Positions 60,086 through 64,000 of a stretch of 64,000 nt of DNA are shown one piece after another (position 1 is the first letter of the stretch; every line of letters begins with the position of its first letter). Position numbers and translations under genes: made by a program. Below the pieces are notes generated by a model. The model was not told where the DNA came from, did no database searches, and worked only from the letters and a program-made list of their open reading frames with translations. Source of the DNA: Ophioderma brevispina (lineage: Eukaryota; Echinodermata; Ophiuroidea; Amphilepidida; Ophiodermatidae); contig JAMKCH010088226.1 in assembly GCA_023653785.1 (NCBI GenBank), positions 29,061 through 93,060 on the forward strand. Reading direction: 5' to 3'.

Positions 60086-61743
60086 ACGTTTCGTGATTAT
60101 CACATTAAACATGTTCTTATCATGTCAATTCTTATCCCCCATTTCTTGCAATAGATCTCCAACGCTAAATTTTGACCCTAGGTTCACTAAGAGTATACTG
60201 TATATATCAACACAAGGGCCTCATTATATAAATATTTTCTCACTTCATATGACTGCTACCAGCCACACTACCATGACGAAGTCAAACAGGCAATCATTTG
60301 TTGCTGATTCTGGACAAAATGTGAAGCCTTTGAACCATTTGTAGGTATTGAAGACGGACAAACTATGACACTGTGAGTATGATAAACTATGAGTAAGTTT
60401 TTGTGCATGTATATGATTTCATATTTTATAAATAAGACTAGTATTACAGAGATCAAAAACAGGATGAAAATGAATGAAAAAGCTAACATTTTGACTTTTG
60501 GAAAGTAAAAAACCTGCAATCAGCTGAAAAGCTGAACTCTCGCAGTCATGTTTAATACATTTTGTCTTCATTTTAGGTATATATCTACTATCTTTGTATG
60601 GTACATGCATCTTAGATGAAGATATTTCTTAACACTTAAGTGCCGGGGGGGGGGGGGGGTCCATAGTACCCAACATTTGATTTCTTTGCGATTTCTCGGT
60701 TACGCAATATTGTTTTCAAGGAGTTGTTTGCTATTTGTCTGATTTATGAATGCGCTTCTACTGATACGAATCATATTTAAATCCGCCCTGCAACCCGGTC
60801 ATTAGATAATTAGGTTGGTCATAGGAAACTCCTCCCCACTTGCCGGCCACTAACGGAAGTGAAAAATAGATATATATTACTGATGAAAAATTAAAGTAAC
60901 TAAATCTTGGGATTTATTTGCTTAAATATATACCAAGGCAATTCATTAATAATTAATAATGCTTAAGTCAAATAACCCAGCTTTATATGCTGATAGCATC
61001 AATTGTAATTTTGTCATGACCGTGGTCGTAACTGTGTAAGTCTATGGGAAAGCCCAAGGTGAATTTGAACTTTCAGTGAAAAATACAAGATGGTATAAAT
61101 TTGCCTATATTGTGCTATGATTATTTGAATTGGTTATTCTATAGTAGATATAATATTTTTTTTAATAATCTTATATCGGAGTTGCTGAGGATGAAAATAT
61201 GCGAACCACTTTTTGGGGGAGAATGACAATTTCAATTGGCCATGGGTCAAATGTCGAAGTTCAGATTTTCATTTTTATTATTGGTATGTGGTTCTAACGT
61301 GACCCCTAATTTACTTGTGTTAGTTTCCTGATCAAACTCCCAAGGGAAAGTGGTTATCTGAGTTGGACACTAACGGATTTTTTAGCTTGGGCACTTCAAA
61401 TTCAATTCCGTTTGATATTCAAAAATGCATATACATGTAATAGTTTCAACTAAGGCTTTTTAATGCCGTTTACCCATGTGTATCAAAGCCACAATATTTT
61501 GATAATTGTAAAAAAAATCACGGTGGCAGAGAGGAAAAAAAAGGTTGCCAGGGTAGGGATTGGAGAAAAACAATTCTTACAAAAGATTTGCCACAAAGAA
61601 GAGGGAAACGAAAAAAGACATACTGATGGATTAAAAAAAGATCCAAACTCTATTGTCTCCCCGGAAATCTAATGGTGCGTCCCTTACACTGTTTCAGGAG
61701 AATCCGCCTATCTTGGTTAATGATCGAGACTCACCAGTCCGAA

Positions 61744-62387
61744 ACTATAGTAGATTTCAAATTAAGTGAGAGTCTTTGCACATTTCGATAGGGGAATATT
61801 GATATTAGGTTCAATCCCCGGCCATGCAGAGACCAGGCCTTTGTTGCCATTACAAAACATATTGTGCCCATGGCACAAAGTTAGAATCGGCTTACTGGAA
61901 ACTGATGCATTCAGTTCTACAATGGTCTGTCAATGATAGTAGGACTTATGCCATGGTTGGCCGGATGTCAAATCCGCTTTGCGATAATCTCTCAATACAA
62001 GGTTGGTCCATTTTGATTACCAAATAATAACTTAGTTGTGTTATGTGTGCATTGATATAAGAATGCATTATTTCTCCAATGCTGTGATAAGAAATGATAT
62101 TTTGCAGTGTCAAAGGTAAGTTATGTTCAAATAACATTAACAACGTTAATGAAATAATTGCTGGTGTTTTCATCCTGATACTTCAATTGAAACACCCAAG
62201 CTATCTTAGATGTGAAATAATGTATTTAGGTCAACATTTATTTACTAGCTGCATTACTATACATTGTACGAGCACCATAAACGTTTTTACCTGTGGCTAT
62301 TAAAATAATTCCTCTTACCTCTCACGGAGAATGGACAGACTTAAAAATTTTTAATGAGGTCTCACTTATTTTGAAATCTACTATAGT
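61744..62387. mobile_element. 644-bp MITE, family H
   Basis: ACTATAGTAGATTTCAAATT then AAGTGAGA on the left (61744-61771) is complementary to the right end TCTCACTTATTTTGAAATCT then ACTATAGT (62360-62387), about 28 bp with one mismatch. Interior non-coding. A lone end of this family lies at 17957 (see findings). Confidence 0.85.
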
Positions 62388-62461
62388 GCGCAGCGCGTGC
62401 AGATGGAGCAACACTGGTTTCATCACCAATGAACAACGCGCGCTGATGTAGCAAATAAATA

Positions 62462-62545
62462 AGAATTGACGATAGAGAAGAATTGACGATAGAGTGATTT
62501 AATGTAGCAAAACAAAAAGAATTGACGATAGAGTGATTTATAATG
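62462..62545 (+). repeat. Short tandem repeat GAATTGACGATAGAG
   Basis: Three units of (A)GAATTGACGATAGAG, two adjacent (62463-62494) and one after 25 bp (62518), the latter two followed by TGATTTA. Confidence 0.8.
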
Positions 62546-62984
62546 TCCTTATTTTGAAGTCTCAGTGCAGTCAGATGTTTGAAAAGCTGAAATTGGTATT
62601 TTCTTTTGGCGACATTTATTTGACAGCAGTTGATCTCACCTCTTTTCTGGAGACGACACAGTGAACGCAATAAGAAAAAGACAACATAATAAAAAGCGCA
62701 CCACATTGCAAATATAATGAAAAATAGAGTCTGAAACTACAAATAACTGGGATCAACAGACACGGTTAAAGGGATCTGTCATCATTTTAGACATGGCTTA
62801 TTGACTACTGTTTTGTTAATATCGCTTTCCTTCTTTAACCTAAACAAAGCATTTTCACAACCAGTAGTTCATTCTTTTTATGTATGTAACGAGATCTTTT
62901 TAATATTCCATGGACAATTTTGTTCATACCAAAGTTTCCTTTCCTTTTTGATACATGTTCATGTTTTAGATTAACTTAACACCA

Positions 62985-63480
62985 AAAAATGGGAATTTGT
63001 AATAAGCAGTGGTCATACTTTCATACCTTTAGTTTCAAGGCTACATCCCTGATAAGGTTCAAGGTCATTCTGTGACAAAAACATGTCCAATACTCAGATT
63101 TTGTTGAAACCGGTGTAGAAGTAACCATTGTCCGGCGTACGCATAGTCCGGGAACAATGGTGAACAATAGGGCAATCGATTCAGTTGACTCTTTACGCAA
63201 CATTAGTTTCACGCTTTATTCCGTTATCGTCCTATGGAGCCCGGAACTATGAGTCCCCGCCGGAATATATCTGATTTCACACCGGTGTCAAATTATTGAC
63301 ATTTGCCGTGGTCATATGAAGCATAAAATTAATTTTAATCTTGGCCATCGCACAGTGTCGTGTATATAATGTGAATGGTCAAGTTTTGGTGACCCCCATA
63401 CTAGACCATTGTAGACTCTTGTTCATTTTGCCCCTAATAATCAGCGAAACCAATCGCGAACAATTTGGCAGCCGTGCACT
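62985..63480 (+). mobile_element. Family G repeat, copy 2 (carries MITE A)
   Basis: CAGATTTTGTTGAAA before and GTCAAATTATTG...GGTCAAGTTTTGGTGAC...CATTTTGCCCCTAAT after the inserted MITE match 50679-50850. The ends of this copy are not clear. Confidence 0.65.
63110..63286 (+). mobile_element. ~165-bp MITE, family A, copy 4
   Basis: Body 63115-63281 (167 bp) between CCGGT (63110-63114) and CCGGT (63282-63286). Its left end, GTAGAAGTAACCATTGTCCG, gives the clearest view of the ~40-bp terminal inverted repeat when set against the right end of the family. Confidence 0.9.
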
Positions 63481-63739
63481 TTGTTGTAAACGGTTACCCT
63501 CAGGATGACTTGACCTTAATAGGCTGTTATACCTGTTTATATAAAGCGTCGCGAACTAGACAAACTATACCTTTTTAATCCTTAATATAAGACAAATACA
63601 AATTTACCTGTACTATACCTTACAGTTTACTATACTAAGCTTATTATTTTAATGGAATTGGGTTATCGCTAGATACTTTATAAGTAGTTCACAGACCCCT
63701 GAGCTCTGTTTATTGCTTTCCCCCATCCTATATATCATA

Positions 63740-63972
63740 TTAACATCTATCACTTTAGTGCCAAATGTGTCTGTCCTTCACTTGTCTTGTTAGTTTGTAT
63801 TGCCACCAGACTTCTGTTTTTTGTCTTGAATTTTGTACATGTTGTAGCCTCGTCTTGCACCCCCTATGCGAAGGTGGCCCCTTATCGAGCTTTGCTCTTT
63901 TTGCCTTCCCACCCATTTTGATTTTTTTTCATGTGTATTTAGATGGTTAATAAACTGAACTGACCTGAAACT
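63740..63972 (+). mobile_element. 5'-truncated LINE 3' end, copy 2
   Basis: CGAGCTTTGCTCTTTTTGCC, CCCACCCATTTTG, then GGTTAATAAACTGAACTGACC and TGAAAC tail. Counterpart of 26400-26645; see there. The 61-codon frame at 63765 is incidental. Confidence 0.65.
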
Positions 63973-64000
63973 TTACTCCCTTATTTGACCCGTTCCCCAT

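Overview
The window looks like AT-rich, intron- or intergenic-type DNA from an animal, most likely a marine invertebrate. Pointers are a Penelope-like retroelement with a GIY-YIG tail, two decayed non-LTR (LINE) reverse transcriptases, a tRNA-derived SINE, a mariner-like element with TA target duplications, and a dense crowd of short inverted-repeat elements (MITEs and foldbacks). I cannot name the species. There is no bacterial gene organisation, and no host protein-coding gene that I can support. Nearly all open frames are under 130 codons and unrecognisable. The longest (367 codons, 43159-44262) is an artefact of a stop-free minisatellite, and the poly-Asp and poly-Lys frames come from microsatellites.

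Layout. 0-10.4 kb: MITEs, a local tandem duplication carrying two clean insertions, a CACGTG cluster near 4.9 kb, CA-rich simple sequence, two copies of a TTAAAGGTGC-type MITE and a foldback at 9.85-10.4 kb. 11.7-16 kb: two more inverted-repeat families, a palindrome cluster and an A-rich minisatellite. 16.7-19.6 kb: a foldback plus a ~1 kb near-identical direct repeat separated by a 20-N assembly gap, probably two haplotypes laid end to end. 20.8-25.4 kb: another MITE copy, an 843-bp foldback, the decayed Penelope-like element and three G-run palindromes. 26-32.9 kb: LINE 3' ends, a LINE reverse transcriptase fragment interrupted by a hAT-like MITE, an (ATC)n tract, nested MITEs and a 1.55-kb TTAA-flanked element. 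34.7-36.0 kb: a 1.3-kb mariner-like element with a MITE inside it. 39.6-41 kb: a second LINE fragment and an odd TTTCGGCA-rich patch. 42.9-44.6 kb: a 46-bp minisatellite of about 35 units. 44.8-45.1 kb: a SINE. 47.1 kb: a promoter-like cluster (octamer, CRE, TATA). 50-64 kb: four more inverted-repeat elements, another copy of the 4-copy MITE and a second LINE 3' end.

The most informative part is the insertion archaeology. A ~165-bp MITE family occurs four times, and two copies have an internal paralogous empty site in this same window (a third sits inside a palindromic host repeat). These comparisons suggest that a CCGGT-like 5-bp target is duplicated. I do not see a new coding system here. 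The novelty candidates are the MITE families and their target rules, the self-complementary minisatellite and the CGGCA-palindrome patch.
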